DNA from: Capniomyces stellatus
Taxonomy: Eukaryota; Kickxellomycota; Harpellomycetes; Harpellales; Legeriomycetaceae
Assembly (NCBI GenBank): GCA_001661515.1
Contig: LUVW01000015.1
Location: forward strand, 1 to 64,000
Direction: 5' to 3'
DNA length: 64,000 nt
Of the stretch, positions 31,656-43,787 are shown piece after piece. How positions within the stretch are numbered: the stretch's first letter is position 1; each line of letters begins with the position of its first letter. A program made the position numbers and the translations under genes. A model generated the notes under the pieces. It saw only the letters and a program-made list of their open reading frames with translations. It did no database searches and was not told the DNA's origin.

Positions 31656-34600
31656 AAAATAAAACAGAACAAAATAAAAATAAAACAAAACAAAACAAAA
31701 TAAAATAAAATAAATTCATAAAATTTCAATAAAAAATAAATAAATTCATACATTATATTTTATAACTTTAAAAGCCCAGCTAACCACTCATTTATAAACT
31801 TTTACTTAAAAGTAAATATTACATTTTATTAGCAAAAATAATCCACCAAATCAATTGCAATTATCGGTTTAAACCATTTCAAAGAATAACATGAAATTCT
31901 TTAACCAAACTTTTTTTCAAAATTGAGAAGCACCAATAGTAACAATAATATTCAGGTTTGAAAAAGGCTTGAAAAGAAAAGGCAAAAGTTGACAGCTTTT
32001 CCTTTCAATGTTGCCAGAAAAAGTTCCTCAAGGCAGCAATAAACGAAACGGGAGCTTGAACTCTTTGATGTTGGGTTTTAGCAAGTTAACACGCTATTGA
32101 CAAACAGAAGGAATACGGAAATTACATCAGGTTTTGCTGATCGTAAAACCAAGGTATTCAACACTGTCAATTTACACAAAGCCACAGTCCCCTGGTATCG
32201 ATATCGATATCAATATTGGATGTATCAACAGGGTTTTTTTTCTTGCCTGCCTGTAAGCTCGTCACTCGGTATACCCTCCATACACTGTATTAACAATGGA
32301 TTTGTCGCATAGATCATTGGCCCCGACTTACATCAACAGGAGTAGATGGCATTGGTGTGTCATTGGTTCATCCATATTTGTCTCTGTTCTCCATTGATTT
32401 TGCTGCCGTGTATTTGAATATTATGTAAAGTTCAACTGATATTTCAAGATGTGAGTGTTTTTTTTCAGATTCTAATGCAAGCTATTTGATCTTACTAATA
32501 ATAAGCCGTCGTTAAAGCCATCTTGATGCGGGGTGGTTACTTTTCTTTTACCATTTTTTTGTGTTAGAAAATGGGTTGATCAATAGCTTCATATTATCTG
32601 TGCTCTATCTTTATTTCTAGAATTTTGTCTAGCTATAGCGGAGGGGGGTTAGTTTTCTTATTGAAGTGATAAAGCGGGGTTTTGCATTTCCAAATAACGG
32701 CTATATATGCACAGCCCAATTGAGGAACATTTGTTGATAATAAACTCTGGAAAAAATACAAGACCAAAGGTAGGGTATTTATTCGGCGCTTTGGTTGGTA
32801 CCTTTGCCTTTGTTTCATCTCGTTATTTGCAATACCATTTTTAGAGTAATCCGTAAAAACCATTCCAACTTTAATTCCGCTATATTTTAAACTTAATTTG
32901 CTAACCAGAAATAGTTGGATTCTACAAATAGTTTTATTGGCCGTCTCAAATTGCTGGTAATCTATACGTATCTTTAACTGTTAATGGATCTATCTATATC
33001 AATTTAAGCCAACAGGCTCAATTTTAACTCATTTTGCGTGTTAGATTCACGGATAATTTAGCTCGCTTAATTTGTAATTGCGTATCCACTTTACCTCTTC
33101 CTTTGCTTTTAATTGTTATTGGAATTCGCCTATTTTTTATTATTATTGAAATTTATCTATTTTTTTTATTGAAATTTATTAACACGAGCATTAATAAATG
33201 TGAAAAGTTCTGAATAATATTATAGTGTAAAATAGTGACTATTTAGTTGGAGTTAATCCACCTTTGGATTTAGGGGGTCTGTTGGTCGAAATATTATTTT
33301 ATCTTTACTAAGGTCTTAACCTGGCTCAAAAACAAACCACTGACATTTGATTTTGACACATTTTTTTGTTCTCTAATTTTTTCTCATTGATTATTCTTGA
33401 ATTACCAGGCTTTTTAAATTTGCTTTCCAACGGTTGAAAAGTACCCTTTCGTCTAAATTTATATCCGATAAGTTTTTTTTCAGTTACTGATTTATTTATT
33501 TCCCAAATTGCCAAAGCAAAGAAAGTCGTGTTTTAAGGAATTATTTCCTTTAGAAAATTCAATCCTGAAGCTATATCTTTTTTTGTCACCTCCTCTATTT
33601 GTTTATTTCTATTGTTATTGAGATTCCTCAATCTATTTTTATTTACATGAAGCTTTATCGATTTTCTACTTTTTTCCGCTCTTGTATTACTTGTTGGCTA
33701 TTATCACCAGCTTCCTATGGTACTTTAGTCTTTACCTACAGTGTACCTGTTTTCACCCAATGGTGTTCTAGATTTTTTTTAACTCGTGGTATCGAATTTG
33801 TAATGAAACCCGACTTTAACTTTAGATCATTCACATGTTTCTTTGAGGCTTTTTCTTTTTTCATGTCTTCCTTTTTCCTTCTTGACTTGATTTCCTACAC
33901 ATTTTTTTTAATTTGCAATGAACTGTGTTGTGTTTGGTGGAAATATGTTTGACCTGACATCGCTTTAGAGTGGACTGGTTATACTTTTCTATTTGTATAA
34001 CACTTGTTTCGTGTGTAATTTTTTACCTAATTTGGACAATTAGTAATGCGGCAAAGTCGTTGATAAAATTAAAAGAAAGTAACACTAGGGTTGATACTTA
34101 ATGTGTATTATTCCCATTGTTGCCTTTTATTTAGCCGTAAGTGTTTGGATCTTGTAGACTGGTATGTCATTGCTTTCTATTTGTCAACATGTAACAACAG
34201 CCCCTATGGCTTTAATGTTACAGATTAGGATATATTTTATTTCCACACAGCTTAGGTTTACCTTATTTCCTGAGCAGAGTCGAAGGTGAGAGCATTTCAT
34301 GGATTGTAAATAGTGGTAATCTAAAAACAAAAGGTTGAGTTCATGAAAGTGTATTATTTAAAGCTAAAAAGCTTGCTTTGACAATGAATCCAAGGTCTAA
34401 AAAGTGGACTTGGTCTACGTAACGTTTGGAGTGACCGACTTCATAAATATCTACGTTGGGAACATGTAACGTTTAGTCTATAGCAAATATATTTATATCG
34501 GTCGGCTTGATTATATACGTCCATCTTGTTTGTCACATCTTACAGTTCAAATGTAACAGGAGTAAGTACCGTTTATTCTAACAAGATTGTATTTATGTTC

Positions 34601-35429
34601 CAGAAGTTTGAATCCAAAGTGACATGGTTTTCTACGTCAAATATGACTTATTGCAACATTCTGACAGTATCATAAATAACGATTACTGTTATTGCCCTCA
34701 TTTCATTACACAGACACAAAAAAAACATCGGAAATAGCCTCTTTGTCAAGTTAATATTGGGTTTACGTCATAGCAACATAATAAAATGTCACGCAACTAG
34801 TCTTACTCTTTTTTTTATTACTGAATTGGCTGTATTTTATTTTTTTCCGTTTAAATCAAATTTGCTTCAGCTTTTATACTTTGTTATAAAAGAACCTTGT
34901 CAAATGCTGCGATAAATCCACTTTGGTCTTTTAATACATTTTCCATTTCTACATACATAAATCCAGCGTTTATACGCAAACCATTTTATTCATGTGACGG
35001 TATGGACGTATGGACGCCTTGCTGAAAATTGGACTGATATCCAAATTCCTGTCGCATGATATGTGTTCGTCACCATCAATCAAAAGCTATAATGTTTCCA
35101 ATTTAGTTCCGTTCAACACCAATGACTTTTAATTTTAATTTTTAGAATTTGTTTTATTCAGCTGCAATGGTATCTAATTTTTGGGTTGAAAGACAACGTA
35201 GCACCAACTCATCTTGCTCTGACATTGTTGATTTTACTTGTCCTTGACCTTGTTTTTGACTGCTAGTGGGTGGTCTCAACCAGCATGTGGCTAAACTAAG
35301 CTAGCCAAGCACTTTAACCAATCCAGCTTATACAATCAGCTAAAAGATACCATTAAGAAATATCCTACCAAAATATCAATTATAAAGCTTTTATTTGTAT
35401 TTTCTAACTTATTTCTTTCCTTCGTTATA

Positions 35430-35500
35430 TTTATTTATTTATTATTGTTTATATGATTTATTGGCAACATAATCAACACAACAAAACATATTTTTTAACT
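35430..35500 (-). mobile_element. retroelement 3' tail, copy D
   Basis: On the minus strand this reads TATGTTTTGTTGTGTTGAT, then TATGTTGCCAATAAATCATATAAA, then an AATAAATAA-type simple repeat. It is the same tail as copies A and C, with no coding part attached. Confidence 0.65.
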
Positions 35501-36566
35501 TTTTTTAAAAAAAGTTTTCTGGAAACTAGAATATATTTGCGTCTAAATAGTCGCCATTTCATGCTTTTCGCGCTTTTTTCTGGCAGATATACACCTACCC
35601 TATAACAGCAATGCACACAGTCCTTTTAGCATGTTGGGACAGATATGGCACACTTTTGGTTATCAAATGTACAAAATACAGCGTGTTTGGCTTTCTTTGT
35701 ATCGCTATTTGCAAATAGCATGCATGTTTATCATAACACCCACTAGTTACCTAAGAGAGTGAGGAATAACTGACTTGATTAATTCTTGAAAATTAAAAGT
35801 GAATAGAAAATCGTAAGATGTGTAAAACATGCATCAGACAAATCTCTCCACACTCTTTTGATTAATTTACACATGATATATTCACATCTGCCATGGATGA
35901 AGAATTTTAATTAAAAAGTCAACGAATATACTAATTATTAATAATGGACAGAATACCTTCCCATTACTTGATTGTAAACTTGTTTAGTGTCAAGCGTCAG
36001 TGAACAAAATTACATGTAAAAAAAAATCAATAAAAAAACAAAATAGACAAAATAGCATATACAGTGCAATATAGTCAGTTAGTGACTTTGGCAAAGTTTA
36101 AAACAAAGATATAATTGATATCAAAGAATTTAACATGCCGCAAGTATAATGGCGCTTTTAATATAAAAAATTTACTAGGTGTGCTTGCAAAGCCGAAAAG
36201 GTGGATGCGCATATTATACAACCAATATTGGTACTTGAGATCGAATTCCCAATATATCAGTGTAGTTTTAGCAATACCATTCCTAAATAAGGTCTGCTAC
36301 TACCTGATTCTCTTTTAATTTTATTTCCAAAGTCTTATTAATACTGTTAAGCCAATTTATATATCTACAAGTTCGACCGAGTTATATAGCAAACTAATAT
36401 GTAAGCTGAATAATATATAATATCAAAAAGGCTAGTAATATAAACGCGGTTTGGCAAGTCTGATTATTTACAAAGTAATTTCGAATGATTCATGTATTAA
36501 CCAGTGAATAACAGCGCAGAATATACTTTCGCAAATACGCACGTTCGTAGGGATGCTAATGGTAAT

Positions 36567-37824
36567 ATGCCGGCCCCGGGTCCACCTTCTAGCGACAACA
36601 GACTGTTTATACTGCTGGCAATAATAACGGTGTTTTTCATTTGTACAGGTATGTGTTTATTATATATACAAAGCTTTGATCCACACATTTCAACTGTTGA
36701 TAAAACATACTGAAAACCCCATTATATACCCTGGTTACCACTTGGTTTTATTATTCTAATATCTGAACTACATATATCTAAAACCACAGCCGCCGTAGGT
36801 TAGTAATCTATTTTTATTTATGAACAAGTGCTTTTTTTTAACTTGGCGATTTGTTTATTTATTTGTTTTAGTTATTGATTAAAAGTTTACCAGTATTGTA
36901 ACAACGATATTATATTGCTATTTAATCATCGACTGGTTAGTATTGTTCAAGTATACTGGTGCAAACCCACAGTCTCGATTTCTCGAATACGAACCAGCAG
37001 AAAATTCTAGAAGTGCTTTGGAGGTATTGACTGTTAGAGAGCTAGAAAGGCTGCCGACATATGTGATAAGTCCTGAGGAAACGTCGTCATTGCCTGACAT
37101 AGATACACTCAAAAACGAAAGCATGGTTAAGCCAAAGAGTGGGGGATACACTTCGAGTTACTTGAATCTCAATGACAGGCTTTATGTTATAAAATCCCAG
37201 GCAGACTCGCCTGCTAAAGCAAGAAGCTTGGTTGACTACAAGCATATAGACAAGTCCTCGGTGGATTTAATCGACCATAATTCAAGCAAAATATACTCAT
37301 ATATAGATCTTAGCAAATATGTAAAAGAGATGGACCTGGGTGTTTCTGATGAAAAGATAGACATTTTCATACCAGACGAGAGAGTCCCAAAGCCTGAAGT
37401 TGGTGCAGATCCTGAAGTAGGGTGTAAAAAAGACAATTCAATTATATTTAACAGCAAAACCGTGACTAACATCTGTGCTATTTGCCTGGACGAGCTTGGC
37501 GTTGGTGTTAAGATAAGGTTGCTGCCATGTGGTCACCGATATCACGTTGATTGTGTTGACAGCTGGCTTTTGCAAAAGTCAGCATTATGCCCTTATTGTA
37601 AATTTAATGTAAAAAAAATGGACGAAGAGAAGATTGTTGGAGTAGATCGTCAAAGCGATACTACAAGTCCACCTAGGATTCCACATTACAATAACGAGGC
37701 AGAAAACTTTATTCAGCCCCAAAGCAACGTTATATTACCTGAACGTGGTACAGACAGCAGCGATACAGATGATGGTTTTTTGCGAAAAGCACTAAACGCC
37801 ATAAACAGGATCCGATTTAGGTAG
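36567..37824 (+). CDS. membrane-anchored RING-H2 finger protein (putative E3 ubiquitin ligase)
   Basis: Proposed exons are 36567..36648, an optional 9-nt microexon 36790..36798, and 36941..37824, giving 324 aa (321 without the microexon). The frame is open upstream to about 36504, and an acceptor-like TTAACCAG at 36494-36501 leaves a further 5' exon possible. One transmembrane segment follows a Pro-rich start (LFILLAIITVFFICT plus AAV from the microexon, then VLFKY). A RING-H2 domain sits near residues 208-250: CAIC, LPCGHRYHVDC, SWLLQKSALCPYC (C3H2C3 spacing). Such proteins usually ubiquitinate membrane or secretory targets. The substrate is unknown. The tail is Ser/Asp-rich and ends in a basic ALNAINRIRFR. 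Confidence 0.8.
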
Positions 37825-38496
37825 CAAGGTGCAGTTTAGGTAGCAGTGCCTAGTTTTAAAATTTTAAAATTTCGAGTGTGAAAAATATGAACATTAAGTT
37901 TGCTAGTTTTATTGCTAATGGCAATCCAAGTTCCTGTACAAGTTGTTTTATATATTGTTTTTAGTTTTCTGGTAAATAATTCCACCTCTCCTATTCGCCA
38001 TTCACCATCCAATTATTAATTGTTTTTTTAATATTGAAATCAATAATTCAATTTTAGTGATTTAACTCTGTATTTTAATAAACCATAGTTATTAGTTTGT
38101 GAAATTAAAAGTGAAAAAAAGGCAATGGTATTTCAATAAAAAAAAAGCCATCAGAGGGTCCAAAAAAAATCAATAATTTACTAAAAAAATGAAGTAAAAA
38201 AAAAGTAAAAAAAAACAAAGCAAATACAGAAAAAAAGGGTACAATTCAAACATTTTTGATTCGATCGAGGTTTTAATAATCCGAGTTTTTTTTTCTTCTA
38301 GAATTTTGCTTTTAAAGAAATAAAAAGAAACAATTTGTCAAAATCAGCTAAATCAAAATCAAACAAGCCAAACGACATCAAAGTCCTTTCTAGATAAAAC
38401 CATCCGTTATTCATTTGGATCCTTTATTCTAGCAAAGCAAATTTTCCGATCACAACAAATATTTGATTTTAAACGACAATTGGAATAAGAGACAGG
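37825..38496. other. intergenic region between RING protein and RPC37
   Basis: About 670 bp, AT-rich with many A runs and repeated AAATCA-like stretches near 38330-38370 shortly before the RPC37 start. Both the 3' end of the RING gene and the RPC37 promoter must lie here. No additional gene is seen. Confidence 0.5.
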
Positions 38497-39937
38497 ATGA
38501 GCAAAAGAGCAGTAAGAAGAATTAAGGCGGAAGAGGACGAGGAAGAAGATATCATAATAAAGACGGAAATGGACGTTGATGAGAATATAAATTCTGAACC
38601 AGAGGATAAAGTATTAATCAAAAATGAGCATGTCGAAGACGCGCAAGGTTTGGATTCAGGAGAATTACAAGGATCTAAACCGGAAAATGAAGAGATTGAG
38701 CCAGAGTCAGGTCATTATGATATAAACAACACAGTAGTCGATCAATCTTCTGCGGAAAAGCCTGAAGTTGAAATAAGCGAAGGGGTGCCAGAAGGGTTTA
38801 TAGATCCTGAAGATCCGATAGTAGCCAAATACCCAGTGTTTTTGAACGATAAGCTAAGAAAGTACTTGCACCTATTTCAATATCCCCTCAAATCTTCGCA
38901 GTGGATCGAGGGACAGGAGCAGCTACCCAGTTTGGCAAGAATAAAACCCAACTCACAGGTGGTTGAGCTGGAAATTCCAATCAACACATCTCACTCTATG
39001 TATAGTAAAGAAAAGGGCGTTAAACTTGCAGCTGGTATGGCGAATAGTGGCGACTCACTTAATATTCCACAGGGTAAAATGTTTGATGTTCAGACTTGGA
39101 CCTCAGCGCCAGTGCCGTTAACGACAAAGTATATGGTTGCGATGTTCCATGATGGTAAGTATGGAGCAGGCATGTAGTCGAGCTGGACGAGTAGCTTTTT
39201 GAATTTACTTTGATAATAAAGCATATCTTTTTATTTCCACAAGCCAATTGCTATCGGTGTATGAGCGGCAATTGGATGAGCACTGATGGTACAACTCAAA
39301 CCTGCTTGATTACATGACACTTAGACGAGCTGCACCTGACACCGCTGTCAAAGATATCTCAGCTACGATATAACCTGGGCTATCTCGATCGGCTAAACGA
39401 AAAAATAAAGTTGTCACAAAAGAAGTCTGGCGATGAAGACGAGGATCAGCAGGATATGGGTGCTGATAAGAACAAGCTAAAGACTGTTCAGGTAAGTTCA
39501 TGAGTACATATTGAGCACAGTGTTTGGACAAACTGGTGGGTTGGTGATTAACATTACACCGAAACGGTAATTGTCATTAGGTGAAGGTTAGGTCTGCGCA
39601 GGCAGAGGCTGTGCTGCGAAAGCAGGAAAACTCCATTTCGAGGATACGGCAGAGGATAGCCGAGGAGCCTTGGTCAAGGCTAGAGTACTACGATATTGAC
39701 GTAAGTACCACTAATTTTACAAACGATTTTGCACCAACTTCACTGTCATTTTAGCCCAGACCGCTTTTTGGTACAATGTTTTTTTAACTAAAACTGTTGA
39801 CCGGCCTATTACTATAGAGTGAAGAATCTTTAGCAGTATCAGCACAGCTTGTTACCACTCAGAAAGATAAACTGCTTTGCAAAACGACTAAAACCGAATT
39901 CCTCGATAAAATAATGTCAACATCAATTGTCCCTTGA
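38497..39937 (+). CDS. RPC37: RNA polymerase III subunit RPC37 (RPC5/POLR3E, Sin-like)
   Basis: Four exons (38497..39154, 39325..39491, 39581..39700, 39818..39937) give 354 aa, compared with 282 in yeast Rpc37. After an acidic, KxE-rich N-terminus of about 105 residues comes the Sin domain start DPIVAKYPVFLNDKLRKYLH and LFQYPLKS. It continues with VVELEIPINT, YMVAMFHD-DELHLTPLSKISQLR across intron 1, and AEEPWSRLEYYDID near the end. These match the RPC5/Sin family. Rpc37 pairs with Rpc53 in the TFIIF-like lobe of Pol III, acting in promoter opening, termination and reinitiation. The last exon encodes 39 residues. VKTE-like motifs in the N-terminus (IKTE, IKNE, IKAE) could be SUMO sites, which is speculative. 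Confidence 0.9.
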
Positions 39938-40406
39938 CCTTATTATTATTAGAGACGGCTCGAGGCTTTGATTTTCAATCTATATTTGGTTATTCTGAGA
40001 GTACTTGTAGTTATAACTTGACTACCAACATAGAAACAATAGAAATAAATAAAAACAGTAGAAATAAATAAAAACAATAGAAATAAATGTCAGTTTAGGT
40101 GTTAGCATTGCCAAGTCCCTTTTGTGAATTAAATACTAGAAAATATAATAACATGGAACTGATTTTTCTCTTTTTTTTCTTGATACGCATATTTGCAAAT
40201 TAATATATATTCATAGTAACATATTTTTGGGCTAGTAAATTTAAAATCAAAAGTAGAGTATATGATAAATAACGGCTAAAAATGTATAGACAAAAGGTAT
40301 TTAGTGAAATCTGTACTTGAAATTGGAAGCGGGTGTATGCTTCTTATTATTGTTATTTTTTATTTAAAAAAAAATCGAGTCGTGGCTTATACATAGGGTA
40401 ACCAGG
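39938..40406. other. convergent intergenic region RPC37 / chitin synthase
   Basis: About 470 bp of 3'-flanking AT-rich DNA with a short AATAGAAATAAATAAAAAC-like tandem repeat (about 40036-40088). No gene is seen. Confidence 0.6.
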
Positions 40407-43400
40407 TTATAGTTGGCCACCCAGGATCAAGTCAACGACCTCGCCTATAAAGTCTTTTCTGATAATCATGTCAACACCAAACTCGATGGTTAGTCTTTCT
40501 CTAATACTTTTTTTAGACGAGTGGTTCAGGTCAGACACAGAAAGGATTCTTCGTATTGCTTCTATTATTTGCTCGTCTGAAGGTAGCATAACATGCATAG
40601 TTTGAGGTCGAGAGGTCATTTGGTTCATTTCGTCAGCCATATTTTTGGAAACATAGTCAGCATGGAAATCAGCGTTACCAAAGTCGTTATTGTAAATAGA
40701 TGCAGTTTGTGGGTGGTAGGTGCTGTTGGGGTAGTTTGGCAATGATAGTGCTGGGTTTCCAGAGTACATTGGCGTAGAGGTTGGGCCTACGCCCATGGGG
40801 GAGGCGTAGATGCTGTTTGCGCGTGCTTGGTTGTTGGTGTACATGTTGTTGGACATTGGCGACATGGTATTTGGATAGATCATGCCAGACACAGGGGTGG
40901 GTGCTAGGGAGCGCTGGTTGAATATTCCTGGTGAGCCTATTCTTGTGCCAGGGCGTGATGCAATAGGAATTGGTGTTTCCACACGGCCGGCGTTGGGGTT
41001 CATGTTTGGTGGTGGCGCGTTGAGCTGTCCTAGGTTTACTAGCTGAGCTTCGTACTCTGACCACAGCATCAGAGGGATCATGGATGCGTGGAAATTAAAG
41101 TCGTTTTCAACAATAACCTTTTTCTTACCGTCGCCTAGCACAGTACGAGTATTTCCCCACGAAAAGTCGTCAAAGTTCCAAAACGAGTATACAGGCAACA
41201 CAAAGGACCAGAGCGGAAAACACATAAGGTAGATTATCATCCAGCCAATGTGCTGCCACTCACGACGAAGAATAAAGATGATGGCCTGCAAACCATAGAC
41301 AGCACCGATAATGATAAGAGAGATAAAACCCACATCTGCATAGCCTGTGACTGAGATAAAAATCAGGTATATCATGTAAATCAACACTGTAGGAATGGTA
41401 AGCGTTCCAAACAGATCAAGCAGCACAACGAACCTCATAGAGAAACAGCAGAAGCCGCAAAGATCATCAATCAGAACCAGCTCAAACAGATTGTGGACAG
41501 TCGAGTTAATCCATCTACGGCGCTGGGAAATCAACACACTCCATTTATCAGGCGCAATGGTGTCGCAACGGGCATCTCTGGTGAATTTAAGATGGAAGTT
41601 GGGGAAATGACGCAACATCAGTGTGGTCAGGTATCTATCCTCACCTAAAGACAATAGATTCTTTTTGTGCAGGGTATCAACGTGTCTTTCAGAGTATGCG
41701 TCTACAATCTCTGTGGCTATCAACAGCGGCTTTCCTTGCGCTGAAACCAAACGGTACATACAGAAGCAGCCAGGCAAACATGTCACTGCACCAAAGATAG
41801 ACTCAAAAGCCTTTGCCATGTGATGCGAAATAAAGTACTCGTAGACCTGCATCATTGTAATCCAGCTCCGTTGTTCGTTGGCAAGTCGCGTTTCTCCGCA
41901 AATTCCAGCTATGCGCGAGTCAGAGGCGCAAGCAGCCACCAGTCTAGCCAAAGAATCAGGCGCAACAACAGTATCAGCATCAACTTGTAGCAGATAGTCA
42001 AACAATTCGATTGGAATACCAATGATGTGGCGAATTTGGTGGTACATTTCTAGCTCTAGAGGTGTCATTGGGAGGTTGAAGTGAACCTTGTTTAAAAAAG
42101 CCATGAGCAGAATTTGTGAATCTCTCTTTCCTCTGTTTCCAGGCTTGTTGGTCTCGTAAGGGTTCCCCACTTTTACAACAACAATGAATGGAACAACATG
42201 TCCTTCAAACTCATATAGCCCCGAGTATACCTTTCCCTGGTTGAACTGGAGCGAGCCCTCTGCTATAGCCAGTGCTTCACGTGATGGCGGGTCGTACTCG
42301 GGGTCCACTCCTAACACATCCAAAACAATCCTTGGTGTGGATCTGTCGTTACCTCCTCCAACAATATTGCCGTCACAAATCACAAACAGGAGCTTGCTTT
42401 TGTCGGGGTACTCCAGCCCTGCCAACGAGTTTAGCGTTCTTTCAATACTATCCTCTCCCTCAGTATAGCACGGAACCTGACAGATCACAAACTTGTTTGG
42501 TGTGAGCGGTTTTTTCTTCGTTCCAAACTGCAAAGCTGCCACAAACTTGACCAGAACAACAACAACCAGTATACAGGCAAACCCAAGCAACATATAGTTT
42601 GTAAACAGACACGTTATTGATCGCCTAGTGTCCACTCTCCCTACGTAAAACAGCTGCTTCATACAATCGTAATTGATTTTCCTTGTTTGTTTATCTAGCT
42701 TCATTCTGCTCCAATACTCTGTAATATCCGTATCTCTTGCGCCACCATCGTCAAATATATCCTCAATCTCCGAGCTTAGGAACTTCCATTTTTTTAAATG
42801 CGTATTCTGAGGCAGTCTGAACGTGTAAAAGTAATTGTTCAGGTTGAACACCTCTCCGTTTATCACCCTCCAAAAGCTCCCCTCGTCCTTGTGTTGCTTC
42901 TCCAACTTTTTAAAGTCCCATACCAGTCCTCCTTTTTTAAACGTTTTCATTTTTGGCAACACGTACTTCCAGTAAAACTCGGGGTCCATGAGCTCCTTTG
43001 AGTTTGGCAGAGACCCTGACTTGTGCGAGTACCAGTTGAGGGCATCTTCGTCAATCACTTCGTTTGACAAATACATAGTGAGGTCAGGGTCGTCTGCTTT
43101 TGAGATTAGCTTAGGACATGCCGACCTAACCTCCAGTGGGAAACTGGCATTTACTTCAAACCCAGCAAACTGCAGCATTGTTTCTTTTGAAGCCCCGTTC
43201 ATGCTCAAGCCATGGTTTTGATTTATAAAGTGAGTAATGTCATACACAATTCCTCTCATCGATATATAGGCACCCTTTGCATCCGTATTTGCTGCAACGT
43301 CCTCTGAAGAGTACACTTGCTGCTTGGGACATACAATCAACCCAAGTCCCACAATCATAAACAACATTCCAGCCCAAATCAACACAATAAGCATGCACAG

Positions 43401-43787
43401 CGTCACCTTCTCCCGCCACGCCATTCGCACATCCTCTCTCTGCATACCGCACATTCTTAGCGCAAATCCTGGTATTAGGAATGTGAAAAGGTACGTCAGC
43501 GACACCCACATCCGCCGTGTTGCAGTGATTTCAAGCTCTTCCTCCAAATCCACTTTAGCATGCTCCTTTTCATTGGCGACTTTGCCGCTTTCCTTTTCTA
43601 AGCTGTCCCAGGGCAGGTTGTTTTTTGCATAAAGAGTATCTCTATTCTCAAACCCGTTTCTATCAGCCACGCTCTGGGTTCTGTTATTCCTATCCGCTAC
43701 TGTATTCATGGTGTTATTGCTGTTGCTGTTTAAATTATTCCAGCCTTGTTGGTTATTATACCCACCCTCATTTTGGCGCCAATCCAT
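40407..43787 (-). CDS. chitin synthase, division 2 type (cytochrome b5-like and DEK-C domains, no myosin motor)
   Basis: A single exon of 1126 aa from the ATG at 43787. An Asn/Gln-rich cytosolic start is followed by two membrane helices (about 92-145), a cytochrome b5-like region (MRGIVYDITHFI near 175), another helix (about 395-420) and the GT2 catalytic domain. Catalytic motifs are DADT near 604, LPGCFCMYR near 671, SLGEDRYL near 716 and QRRRWIN near 753. Several C-terminal helices follow (about 765-880), then a Pro/Asn-rich linker and a DEK-C-like domain (about 1065-1126) ending VVDLILGGQL. The enzyme polymerises UDP-GlcNAc into chitin at the plasma membrane. The architecture fits class IV (Chs3-like) for lack of a myosin motor, but DEK-C is usual in the myosin-bearing classes V/VII. 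Confidence 0.93.
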   Translation of the reverse strand: MDWRQNEGGYNNQQGWNNLNSNSNNTMNTVADRNNRTQSVADRNGFENRDTLYAKNNLPWDSLEKESGKVANEKEHAKVDLEEELEITATRRMWVSLTYLFTFLIPGFALRMCGMQREDVRMAWREKVTLCMLIVLIWAGMLFMIVGLGLIVCPKQQVYSSEDVAANTDAKGAYISMRGIVYDITHFINQNHGLSMNGASKETMLQFAGFEVNASFPLEVRSACPKLISKADDPDLTMYLSNEVIDEDALNWYSHKSGSLPNSKELMDPEFYWKYVLPKMKTFKKGGLVWDFKKLEKQHKDEGSFWRVINGEVFNLNNYFYTFRLPQNTHLKKWKFLSSEIEDIFDDGGARDTDITEYWSRMKLDKQTRKINYDCMKQLFYVGRVDTRRSITCLFTNYMLLGFACILVVVVLVKFVAALQFGTKKKPLTPNKFVICQVPCYTEGEDSIERTLNSLAGLEYPDKSKLLFVICDGNIVGGGNDRSTPRIVLDVLGVDPEYDPPSREALAIAEGSLQFNQGKVYSGLYEFEGHVVPFIVVVKVGNPYETNKPGNRGKRDSQILLMAFLNKVHFNLPMTPLELEMYHQIRHIIGIPIELFDYLLQVDADTVVAPDSLARLVAACASDSRIAGICGETRLANEQRSWITMMQVYEYFISHHMAKAFESIFGAVTCLPGCFCMYRLVSAQGKPLLIATEIVDAYSERHVDTLHKKNLLSLGEDRYLTTLMLRHFPNFHLKFTRDARCDTIAPDKWSVLISQRRRWINSTVHNLFELVLIDDLCGFCCFSMRFVVLLDLFGTLTIPTVLIYMIYLIFISVTGYADVGFISLIIIGAVYGLQAIIFILRREWQHIGWMIIYLMCFPLWSFVLPVYSFWNFDDFSWGNTRTVLGDGKKKVIVENDFNFHASMIPLMLWSEYEAQLVNLGQLNAPPPNMNPNAGRVETPIPIASRPGTRIGSPGIFNQRSLAPTPVSGMIYPNTMSPMSNNMYTNNQARANSIYASPMGVGPTSTPMYSGNPALSLPNYPNSTYHPQTASIYNNDFGNADFHADYVSKNMADEMNQMTSRPQTMHVMLPSDEQIIEAIRRILSVSDLNHSSKKSIRERLTIEFGVDMIIRKDFIGEVVDLILGGQL

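Larger units (their letters stand above)
30017..36566. other. 6.5-kb gene desert
   Basis: No open frame with coding character or domain was found in this stretch. It is AT-rich with Phe/Leu/Ser-rich chance frames (for example 33599-33952). It contains two short tails of the retroelement family (31612-31655 and 35430-35500), a G run at 30978-30985, and a few tiny ATG frames of 31-40 codons (near 30761, 32295 and 35010) that I do not call. It may hold decayed repeats, non-coding RNA or regulatory DNA that cannot be recognised by eye. Confidence 0.55.

Noticed and set aside
33599..33952. 117-aa hydrophobic frame on the plus strand
   Set aside because: Phe/Ser/Leu composition expected from T-rich DNA, no domain, no splice-linked neighbour.
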